From an uncultured Bacteroidota bacterium (lineage in GTDB: Bacteria > Bacteroidota > Bacteroidia > Chitinophagales > Chitinophagaceae), in contig CAIWHI010000791.1 in the NCBI GenBank assembly GCA_903912435.1, positions 1-5,186 on the forward strand: a stretch of 5,186 nucleotides of DNA, in the 5' to 3' direction. The notes under the pieces are model-generated. The model saw only the letters and a program-made list of their open reading frames with translations, was not told the origin of the DNA and made no database searches. Each line of letters opens with the position of its first letter. Positions within the stretch are counted from its first letter, which is position 1. Shown here one piece after another: positions 1-5,169 of the stretch. Position numbers and translations under genes: made by a program.

Positions 1-2
1 TC

Positions 3-266
3 ATACTTAGTCCACCCGAACTGCTTAATAAGGAACGAATGATATACGCTATAGCAATTATTGCCAGTCTTATTGGGTCGGCATTTATTATTCAGAATTT
101 CCAGGAAAATTATCTGGAAGTGAGGCAAGGTGATTTTCCCAAACTACCAGTACGAGAAATAATTTTGGACACTATAGTCATTGTAATTTCATTCTGGTAC
201 AATATCATATGCTTCCGTGAAGTTAAAGCTATACTTAAGAGTTATAATGAGGAAGATGAAGGGTAA
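3..266 (+). CDS. Small two-helix membrane protein, possibly cut at its 5' end by the window edge
   Basis: I do not recognise this protein. From the ATG at 39 it would be 75 residues, with two hydrophobic segments: about residues 1-18 (MIYAIAIIASLIGSAFII) and 41-59 (IILDTIVIVISFWYNIICF). A polar loop lies between them and the tail is acidic (EEDEG), so it should sit in the inner membrane as a hairpin. The same frame stays open to base 3 and reads ILSPPELLNKER before that methionine, which looks protein-like. The gene may therefore start upstream of the window, with this being its C-terminal end. An AGGAA lies 3 bases before the ATG, closer than a normal ribosome site, so it does not settle the start. 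The coding sequence is AT-rich, and no downstream partner is tightly coupled to it. That a protein is encoded is fairly likely; the start is uncertain and the function unknown. Confidence 0.6.
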   Translation: MLSPPELLNKERMIYAIAIIASLIGSAFIIQNFQENYLEVRQGDFPKLPVREIILDTIVIVISFWYNIICFREVKAILKSYNEEDEG

Positions 267-277
267 TTTCAATATTT

Positions 278-412
278 GAAGGCCCTGAAATGGTCCAGCA
301 TTGCTACCCATGGCGATGCCATGGGCCATGGTATTTATCCCCGTTGGGGAAATGAAATAATAAATATTATTTATATTTATATTTAATGCACTGAAAGGGA
401 GACAATATTTCG
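278..412. repeat. Hairpin-rich REP-like intergenic element (probable decayed dispersed repeat)
   Basis: Two hairpins with 3-base loops follow each other. The first is a perfect 8-bp stem, CCCATGGC (307-314) with GCCATGGG (318-325). The second pairs ATTT/CCCC (333-336, 339-342) with GGGG/AAAT (346-353), with AT bulged at 337-338. An AT-rich block follows (about 351-386). The motif CTGAAA occurs at 285-290 and again at 391-396, each followed by a loosely similar stretch containing GG and CA..T, so the ends look like an imperfect direct repeat. This layout recalls dispersed intergenic repeats in Bacteroidota genomes, but a single copy in one window cannot prove repetition. No run of T follows either hairpin, so neither is a standard terminator. 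Confidence 0.4.
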
Positions 413-534
413 CCATCAACATGCACTTAATATCACCCTTTTAGGGTTTATCTCCGTTTTCTATCAATTTTCTACAATAATACCAACCCTCCGTGTTTTG
501 AAATTTTAATGTGTTTGCATGGTAACTAATGGCC

Positions 535-568
535 TGTGGCATTTTATCCACGGCAAGTATTACATTTG
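535..568 (+). promoter_or_regulatory. Bacteroidota-type promoter for the PfkB kinase gene
   Basis: TACATTTG at 561-568 matches the Bacteroidota -7 consensus TAnnTTTG exactly. A weak -33 element, TGTG (535-538, three of four bases of TTTG), sits 22 bases upstream. The box ends 20 bases before the ATG at 589, nearly the same distance as for the two best promoters in the window (17 and 19 bases). This supports the start at 589, since the box would otherwise lie inside the coding region. Confidence 0.45.
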
Positions 569-588
569 CACCAAAATTTTATTCTTTT

Positions 589-1506
589 ATGTCTTTACTG
601 ATAATAGGCACGATGGCCTTTGATGCATTGGAAACACCATTTGGGAAAGTTGACCGCATCATTGGTGGCTCGGCTACCTATGCAGCCTGGGCTGCTTCTA
701 ATTTTGCAAAACCTATTAAGCAGGTTTCTATTGTAGGGGGAGATTTCCCTATGGAAGAATTTGCTGCTCTTGAAGAGCGTGGTGTAGCTTTCGAAGGCGT
801 GGAAGTCGTGCCTGATGGCAAGAGCTTCTTCTGGAGTGGCCGTTACCATATGGACATGAATACCCGTGATACTCTGGTAACTGAACTGAATGTGTTGGCG
901 CAATTCGACCCAAAGATTCCGGAAAGTTACCAGGATTGCCAATATGTAATGCTAGGCAACCTTGTACCTGCAGTGCAAATAAGCGTATTGCAGCAATTGA
1001 AAACCCGTCCGAAATTGGTGATCATGGATACCATGAATTTCTGGATGGATATTGCTATGGACGACCTGAAAAAAGTGTTGGGCATGGTGGACCTGCTTAT
1101 GGTGAACGATAGCGAAGCACGCCAGTTGAGCGGAGAGCATTCAATAGTAAAGGCTGCTAAGAAAATTCAGGCAATGGGTCCTAAATACCTGATCATAAAG
1201 AAAGGCGAGCATGGCGCACTACTGTTTTATGAAAACCAGATTTTCTCTGCACCTGCTTTACCACTTGAAGATGTGTTTGACCCAACCGGTGCAGGCGATT
1301 CTTTTGCGGGTGGTTTCATTGGTTACCTCACACGTATTGATGATATCAGCTTCGAAAGTATGAAGGCAGCCGTTATAATTGGTTCGGCTATGGCTTCTTA
1401 CTGTGTGGAGAAATTTGGCCCAACCCGTCTCAAAGAATTAACTGCGGAAGATATTAACAACAGGGTTAATGAATTTGTTGCTTTGGCCAACTTTGAAATT
1501 AAGTAA
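589..1506 (+). CDS. PfkB-family carbohydrate (ribokinase-like) kinase
   Basis: This is a soluble cytoplasmic kinase that should transfer phosphate from ATP to a sugar or nucleoside hydroxyl; the substrate cannot be read from the sequence. With the start at 589 it has 305 residues, normal for the family. An N-terminal beta strand (MSLLIIGTMAFD) is followed by the substrate-site glycines IIGG (24-27), DTMNFW (147-152), NDSEA (173-177) and KKGEHGA (204-210). The second PfkB signature, DPTGAGDSFAGG, is at 231-242, where GAGD forms the anion hole and D237 is the catalytic base. The frame also offers an ATG at 529, but its 20 extra residues (MACGILSTASITFAPKFYSF) do not resemble the family and would cover the promoter box. 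There is no Shine-Dalgarno sequence. A strong hairpin follows the stop, so this is probably a single-gene transcript. Family assignment is firm; adenosine kinase, ribokinase or another sugar kinase all remain possible. Confidence 0.93.
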   Translation: MSLLIIGTMAFDALETPFGKVDRIIGGSATYAAWAASNFAKPIKQVSIVGGDFPMEEFAALEERGVAFEGVEVVPDGKSFFWSGRYHMDMNTRDTLVTELNVLAQFDPKIPESYQDCQYVMLGNLVPAVQISVLQQLKTRPKLVIMDTMNFWMDIAMDDLKKVLGMVDLLMVNDSEARQLSGEHSIVKAAKKIQAMGPKYLIIKKGEHGALLFYENQIFSAPALPLEDVFDPTGAGDSFAGGFIGYLTRIDDISFESMKAAVIIGSAMASYCVEKFGPTRLKELTAEDINNRVNEFVALANFEIK

Positions 1507-1527
1507 TTATTTCCTAATAAATAATAT

Positions 1528-1566
1528 TAGAAATAGGACTGTCACTTATGGCTAGTCCTATTTCTA
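1528..1566 (+). terminator. Strong hairpin terminator after the PfkB kinase gene
   Basis: A perfect 13-bp inverted repeat, TAGAAATAGGACT (1528-1540) with AGTCCTATTTCTA (1554-1566), encloses a 13-base loop. It begins 21 bases after the kinase stop codon. The 3' arm is rich in T, but no long T run follows (TGTTATG), so it may end transcription less sharply than a classical intrinsic terminator. It separates the kinase from the flavin reductase gene. Confidence 0.7.
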
Positions 1567-1625
1567 TGTTATGAATCATTCAGATTGAACTTAATTGATT
1601 ACCAAATCTTAATATAAATACGTTT

Positions 1626-2501
1626 ATGAAAATTGTTCCAGGAGAAATCAAGACCTCCCAGTTGCATGCCTATCTTTTAGGCTCTGTAGCACCCAGGCCT
1701 ATATGTTTTGCCAGCACTATAGATAATGAGGGCAATTCTAATCTTTCGCCATTCAGTTTCTTTAATGTATTTGGCAGTAAACCTCCCATACTTATATTTT
1801 CACCTGCCCGCCGGGTAAGGGATAATACCATTAAGCATACGCTTGAAAATGTGTATGAAAACATGGAGGTGGTGATTAATATGGTGAATTACGATATTGT
1901 GCAACAAATGAGCCTGGCGAGTTGCGAATATCCTAAGGGAACCGACGAGTTTGTAAAGGCTGGCTTCACAGCGGTAAAGTCTGACATGGTAAAGCCATTC
2001 AGGGTAAAGGAATCGCCTGTGCAACTGGAGTGCAAAGTGACACAGATAATAGAAATGGGCAATGAGGGTGGTGCTGCCAATCTTATCATTTGTGAGGTAC
2101 TCTGCATGCATATTGACGATAATGTGCTTGATGAACAGGGCAGAATAGACCCTAATAAGATAGACCTGGTGGCCCGCATGGGTGCCGACTATTATTGCCG
2201 TGCATCGGGGGCTGCGGTATTTGAGGTGGCAAAACCCAATCTCTCTCTAGGAGTGGGTGTAGACGCCCTACCCGAACAAATAAGAAATAGCAGCGTACTC
2301 ACGGGCAATAACCTCGGCTTGCTTGGCAATTGTACCAGTATCCCTGTTATTACCCCTTTGGCAGACGATAGCCGTCTCAACGACATTTTTAAAGACCACA
2401 CACATAATGAAGATGCAAAAGTGCATGCGCTGCATAGCTATGCCAAGGAACTGCTGGATGCTGGCAATGTAGATAAGGCATGGCAGGTATTGTTGGCCTA
2501 G
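1626..2501 (+). CDS. Flavin reductase-like domain protein
   Basis: The first roughly 200 of 291 residues look like the flavin reductase-like FMN-binding split-barrel domain (Pfam Flavin_Reduct). Supporting stretches are LLGSVAPRPICFAST (17-31), NEGNSNLSPFSFFNVFGSKPP (34-54), where the segment around SPFSFF usually contacts the flavin phosphate, and IFSPARRVRDNTIKHTLEN (57-75). Such proteins bind FMN or FAD and reduce it with NAD(P)H, or use bound flavin in small redox reactions; the acceptor here is unknown. Residues about 204-291 (PNLSLGVGVDALPEQIR onward) extend beyond the usual compact domain and I recognise no motif there. There is no signal peptide, so it is cytoplasmic. The start gives a normal family N-terminus, with no ribosome site visible. 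It lies between a terminator and a barrel gene 82 bases downstream, so nothing nearby names a partner. Confidence 0.88.
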   Translation: MKIVPGEIKTSQLHAYLLGSVAPRPICFASTIDNEGNSNLSPFSFFNVFGSKPPILIFSPARRVRDNTIKHTLENVYENMEVVINMVNYDIVQQMSLASCEYPKGTDEFVKAGFTAVKSDMVKPFRVKESPVQLECKVTQIIEMGNEGGAANLIICEVLCMHIDDNVLDEQGRIDPNKIDLVARMGADYYCRASGAAVFEVAKPNLSLGVGVDALPEQIRNSSVLTGNNLGLLGNCTSIPVITPLADDSRLNDIFKDHTHNEDAKVHALHSYAKELLDAGNVDKAWQVLLA

Positions 2502-2529
2502 TGCATTATAAAATTTGATATCAGGAATC

Positions 2530-2563
2530 TTTCAGGAAATAATATTCAGGTTTGGTACGTTTT
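2530..2563 (+). promoter_or_regulatory. Possible promoter for the outer-membrane barrel gene
   Basis: TACGTTTT (2556-2563) matches TAnnTTTG in five of its six fixed positions. TTTC (2530-2533) is a near match to the -33 TTTG, with a spacing of 22 bases. The box ends 20 bases before the ATG at 2584, the same distance as in the kinase gene. Both boxes are imperfect, so this is tentative. Confidence 0.3.
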
Positions 2564-2575
2564 AAAACAAACCTG
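2547..2575. promoter_or_regulatory. Inverted repeat around the putative -7 box of the barrel gene (operator or leader hairpin)
   Basis: CAGGTTTG (2547-2554) and CAAACCTG (2568-2575) form a perfect 8-bp inverted repeat with a 13-base spacer. Half-site centres are 21 bp apart, about two helical turns, as expected for a dimeric repressor or activator. The spacer contains the putative -7 box. The right arm ends 8 bases before the start codon, so in RNA it could instead be a hairpin limiting ribosome access. No T run follows, which argues against a terminator. Confidence 0.45.
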
Positions 2576-2583
2576 CGGGTGTT

Positions 2584-3270
2584 ATGAACTTATTGGGAAA
2601 TAAATATCAAATATCTTTAGTAAGCTTATTGCATGTGGCTGCCCAGCTACTGCTCATTTTCTTGCCTCAAAATACCCAGGCACAGTCGAACTACTATGTG
2701 GAGAATGAGCGGGAATTCTTTGGGGGCATAATTGCGGGTACAAACCTTAGCCAGATAGAGGGCGATGGAATAGCCGGATATAATAAGGTGGGCGTGAATG
2801 TAGGCGGTATAGTTTATGCCCGCCTAAAAGGTCCATGGGCTGCCAGTATGGAAATTCTCTATTCTCAAAAAGGTAGCCTTGCCAATTATTCGCAGCAAAT
2901 TGACTACACACTCACACTTACCCATTATAGCATCAACCTTAACTATGCCGAAATACCGGTATTAATTAATGTGTTTGATAAACACAAAAACCATGCTTCA
3001 TTTGGCCTGTCTTATTCCAGGCTGGTGGGGAGTACAGAGGGTATTACTACCACACCCTACCACAATTTCAATTTTAATGCCTACCCTTTTCAGCAAAGCG
3101 ATTTTAATATTGTAGCCGGTGCCTGGGTACACATCAAAAAGGGACTTTTTGTAAATCTCCGTTTCCAATACTCCCTTGTATCTATAAGGGAGATAGTGCC
3201 ACCCGAGTTTAATAATTCCGACCAATACAATAATATGTGGGTAATAAGGCTCATGTACTTGTTTATGTAG
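2584..3270 (+). CDS. Outer-membrane beta-barrel protein, PorT-like family
   Basis: This is a secreted 228-residue protein. A hydrophobic signal peptide covers about residues 1-33 (SLVSLLHVAAQLLLIFL core), with a likely cut at TQA/Q (33/34). The mature part of about 195 residues shows alternating-residue strands typical of an 8-strand barrel: about 45-56, 69-81, 85-97, 117-130, 138-149, 173-184, 187-201 and 217-228, the last rich in aromatic residues and ending at the C-terminus (VIRLMYLFM). The opening GGIIAGTNLSQIEGDGIAGYNKVG resembles the Bacteroidota PorT-type barrels (Pfam OMP_b-brl_2), where a GxNxSxxxGDG..G..K pattern is common. It should sit in the outer membrane; its cargo or role is not visible, and no secretion-system gene accompanies it. 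The start is chosen because it gives a full signal peptide. A candidate promoter and inverted repeat lie just upstream. Confidence 0.83.
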   Translation: MNLLGNKYQISLVSLLHVAAQLLLIFLPQNTQAQSNYYVENEREFFGGIIAGTNLSQIEGDGIAGYNKVGVNVGGIVYARLKGPWAASMEILYSQKGSLANYSQQIDYTLTLTHYSINLNYAEIPVLINVFDKHKNHASFGLSYSRLVGSTEGITTTPYHNFNFNAYPFQQSDFNIVAGAWVHIKKGLFVNLRFQYSLVSIREIVPPEFNNSDQYNNMWVIRLMYLFM

Positions 3271-3298
3271 TTATAATCCTATTTTAGCCCTATACGCT

Positions 3299-3306
3299 TA
3301 CTTTTG
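3299..3306 (+). promoter_or_regulatory. -7 promoter box directly before the thioesterase gene
   Basis: TACTTTTG matches TAnnTTTG exactly and ends only 4 bases before the ATG at 3311. If used, transcription would begin at or just inside the start codon, giving a leaderless mRNA. No good TTTG lies 17-23 bases upstream, so the box may instead be chance, with the gene transcribed from the barrel gene 40 bases upstream. Confidence 0.35.
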
Positions 3307-3310
3307 CAAT

Positions 3311-3730
3311 ATGAATCACTTCCCAATAAAACTGCAACTGCGTATAGACTGGAGCGAGATGGACCTCTTTAGCCATGTAAACAATGTGGCTTACTTCAAA
3401 TACATACAGGCATCGCGGGTCAATTATTGGGAGAAAACCATGCTCACTAATATTTTCAGCGAAAACAAAACCGGGCCTATACTCCTATCTACTAATTGCC
3501 AGTTTATCATACCCTTGCATTATCCCGGAGATATAGTAGTAGAATCGAGGATGGAATTTATCAAAAACACGAGCTTTGGTATCCACCACCGCATATTGAA
3601 TCAACTTGGCGAGGTAGCTGCCGAAGGCCATGATGTGATTGTATTTTTCGATTTCAATAAAAATGAAAAAATGCGTGTACCCGACGAATTCAGGAAGTTG
3701 GTAGCAGAACTAGAAGGGAGGGATTATTAG
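3311..3730 (+). CDS. Acyl-CoA thioesterase of the 4HBT hotdog-fold family
   Basis: This 139-residue cytoplasmic enzyme probably hydrolyses an acyl-CoA (or acyl-ACP) thioester to the free acid and CoA. Near the N-terminus, DWSEMDLFSHVNNVAYFKYIQASR (13-36) is the 4HBT/YbgC/FadM active-site segment. D18 takes the place of the catalytic aspartate, HVNN (22-25) opens the long hotdog helix, and the R36 region ends it. The strands of the fold follow (TNCQFIIPLHYPGDIVVESRMEFI, SFGIHHRILN, EVAAEGHDVIVFFDF). Length is normal for a single-domain member, which usually works as a tetramer or dimer of dimers. The start must lie upstream of D18, and the ATG at 3311 is the reasonable choice. Chain-length preference and pathway cannot be read from the sequence. 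The gene ends 6 bp from the stop of the opposite-strand lipoprotein gene. Confidence 0.9.
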   Translation: MNHFPIKLQLRIDWSEMDLFSHVNNVAYFKYIQASRVNYWEKTMLTNIFSENKTGPILLSTNCQFIIPLHYPGDIVVESRMEFIKNTSFGIHHRILNQLGEVAAEGHDVIVFFDFNKNEKMRVPDEFRKLVAELEGRDY

Positions 3731-3736
3731 TAAACA

Positions 3737-4234
3737 CTAATTACTCGTACAGGGCAATGAAAACCTGCCTTGTGTAATATTTACAACATCAGCACTTTGT
3801 TCAAATTTAGCCCTAAAATAATAGGTGCCTGACACCCGCTTATTGGCATTGTCGAAAACTAAATTTATTTTACCTCTATTATTAGAGTCAGTAATGAAGT
3901 TATACTGAAAACTCTTGTTATAATCCTTAACATTGCCACCAAACCCATTGGGGCTATAGGTTAATTGGTATTCGCCACTATGCAAACCTAATGAATCAAT
4001 CAATGCAATAGATACGGCCTGGGAGCCATCATTACTGCCGCTTAAAATAAAAGTTGTATTGTGATTTGAAATCCTTGCCGTTTTACAATCGGAAAAGGCC
4101 GTTGAACATCCTGCCGCCCAACTAGTACCATTAATTTTGCAGTTGTTATAATTTGCAGGGGCAAGATCTATTTTAGTACAGCCACCACATAGTAGGACGG
4201 CTAGTAAGGAAAGCAGCACATATGTTTTCATCAT
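3737..4234 (-). CDS. Small lipoprotein, DUF6252-like
   Basis: This is a 165-residue exported protein. It begins MMKTYVLLSLLAVLLCGGC, a lipoprotein signal peptide with the lipid-bearing cysteine at C19. The lipobox is slightly unusual (CGGC, with cysteine instead of an aliphatic residue at -3). The mature part has four more cysteines (C32, C43, C50, C162) that could form two disulfides in the periplasm. The beta-rich body opens with CKINGTSW and ends with RVSGTYYFRAKF...VVNITQGRFSLPC (133-162). A late SGTF-type strand followed by a 'nITxGRF' ending is the pattern I recall for Bacteroidota lipoproteins of the DUF6252 type; this is from memory, not a search. The function is unknown. M1 or M2 may be the start. 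A good consensus promoter lies 17 bases upstream, so it is probably transcribed alone and divergently from the SDR gene. Confidence 0.8.
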   Translation of the reverse strand: MMKTYVLLSLLAVLLCGGCTKIDLAPANYNNCKINGTSWAAGCSTAFSDCKTARISNHNTTFILSGSNDGSQAVSIALIDSLGLHSGEYQLTYSPNGFGGNVKDYNKSFQYNFITDSNNRGKINLVFDNANKRVSGTYYFRAKFEQSADVVNITQGRFSLPCTSN

Positions 4235-4251
4235 CCAACATTTTGACTGAA

Positions 4252-4283
4252 CAAATATATAAAATATAATTCAAATAACCAAA
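4252..4283 (-). promoter_or_regulatory. Bacteroidota-type promoter for the lipoprotein gene
   Basis: On the minus strand, TTTG (4283-4280) is followed after 20 bases by TATATTTG (4259-4252), an exact match to both Bacteroidota elements at a standard spacing. The -7 box ends 17 bases before the start codon, which leaves a leader of roughly ten bases. The surroundings are very AT-rich. Confidence 0.65.
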
Positions 4284-4359
4284 ACTAATTTGTTTTTCCA
4301 CCAAGCATAGATAATGGAAGATTGGGCAATAATAAATTAACCAAACTCACCTACTATCT

Positions 4360-4392
4360 TTTGCCCATTACTTATTAACTTCCCTACCTTTG
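4360..4392 (+). promoter_or_regulatory. Bacteroidota-type promoter for the SDR gene
   Basis: TTTG (4360-4363) and TACCTTTG (4385-4392) match both consensus elements exactly, with 21 bases between them. The -7 box ends 19 bases before the ATG at 4412, so the leader would be about a dozen bases. This is the cleanest promoter in the window. Confidence 0.7.
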
Positions 4393-4411
4393 GCTAAACA
4401 ATCAAGACATA

Positions 4412-5146
4412 ATGCAATTATCTGGTAATACTATATTGATAACAGGCGGCACATCGGGCCTGGGACGTGCTTTTGCTGAGCAATTTTATAATGATGGCAA
4501 TACAGTAATCATCTGTGGCCGCCGTGCCGACAGGCTGGCTGAAATGCAGGAACTCTATCCTAATTTGGTGACCAGGGTATGCGATGTGGCCCGCGAAGAC
4601 CACCGCCTGGAATTGTGTACCTGGGCTGTAGCCAACTACCCCGACCTTAATGTAGTAATGAATAATGCAGGAATGCAACTCGCTACTGACCTTACCCAAC
4701 CCGTAGATATAAGCAGGGTAAAGGAAGAAATGGAAACTAATTTTATCGCACCAGTGCAACTGTCAAGCCTTTTTGCAACGCACCTTGCCAATAAAACCAA
4801 TGCCGCCATCATCAATATTTCATCAGGGTTGGCATTTGTGCCAATAGCCTTTATGCCCATCTATTGTGCTACCAAGGCAGCTATGCATTCATATAGCCTT
4901 TCATTGAGGCACCAACTTAAGGGAGCCGGAATAGAGGTTATTGAGATTATTCCCCCATCGGTAGATACCGAACTGGGCCATGAGCGCAGGGAAGACAAAA
5001 CCCAGTCGCACGGTGGTATACCCATAGGCGAATTCCTGACAGAAGCTATGGATGGCCTGAGAAATGGCGAGCAGGAAATAGCCGTAGGAATGTCAAAAGG
5101 CCTGCGAGCAAAGCGTGAGGAGGTTTTTGGGAATATGAATAGATAA
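4412..5146 (+). CDS. Short-chain dehydrogenase/reductase (SDR), DltE-type
   Basis: This 244-residue cytoplasmic NAD(P)-dependent oxidoreductase has the classical SDR layout. The Rossmann glycine motif TGGTSGLG is at 11-18. GRR at 36-38, at the end of the second strand, favours NADP(H). CDVA at 57-60 contacts the adenine, and NNAG is at 84-87. The catalytic set is N110, S138, Y151 and K155 (YCATK), with S138 13 residues before the tyrosine, as usual. PPSVDTELG (181-189) follows where the PG motif normally sits. The C-terminal part (about 201-244, ending GLRAKREEVFGNMN) resembles the DltE group (COG3967), originally named from the D-alanylation locus but with no proven link to it here; there are no dlt genes nearby. 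The substrate is unknown. The start is supported by a consensus promoter and by the family N-terminus (MQLSGNTILITGG). Confidence 0.92.
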   Translation: MQLSGNTILITGGTSGLGRAFAEQFYNDGNTVIICGRRADRLAEMQELYPNLVTRVCDVAREDHRLELCTWAVANYPDLNVVMNNAGMQLATDLTQPVDISRVKEEMETNFIAPVQLSSLFATHLANKTNAAIINISSGLAFVPIAFMPIYCATKAAMHSYSLSLRHQLKGAGIEVIEIIPPSVDTELGHERREDKTQSHGGIPIGEFLTEAMDGLRNGEQEIAVGMSKGLRAKREEVFGNMNR

Positions 5147-5169
5147 AGATATTTCCATAATATTGATTG

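Larger units (their letters stand above)
267..588. other. Long intergenic region before the PfkB kinase
   Basis: No convincing gene lies here on either strand. Contents in order: the hairpin pair and AT-rich block of the REP-like element (about 278-412); a small 5-bp hairpin, ACCCT (435-439) with AGGGT (443-447) around a TTT loop; a moderately T-rich stretch; and the probable promoter of the kinase gene (535-568). The minus-strand frame over 189-422 runs into the preceding gene and across the palindromes, and looks spurious. Confidence 0.6.

Noticed and set aside
333..353. The CCCC/GGGG hairpin as a terminator for the left-edge gene
   Set aside because: No T run follows on either strand, and the neighbouring hairpin and repeat pattern fit a dispersed element better.
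189..422. A 77-codon minus-strand frame across the left intergenic region
   Set aside because: It overlaps the end of the membrane protein gene and runs through the palindromic hairpins. Its product (such as TMAHGIAMG from the CCATGG palindromes) looks like translated repeat DNA and not a protein.
1594..1626. ATTG-N21-TACGTTTA as a promoter for the flavin reductase gene
   Set aside because: The box runs into the start codon, so transcription would begin inside the gene, and both elements are imperfect. I could not identify a convincing promoter for this gene.
595..2401. Several minus-strand frames of 60-115 codons opposite the kinase and flavin reductase genes
   Set aside because: They lie wholly inside well-supported genes on the other strand, show no family motifs and are explained as shadows of the coding frame.
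4418..4860. Two minus-strand frames opposite the SDR gene
   Set aside because: The SDR has a complete set of catalytic residues in the + frame; the antisense frames have no recognisable features.
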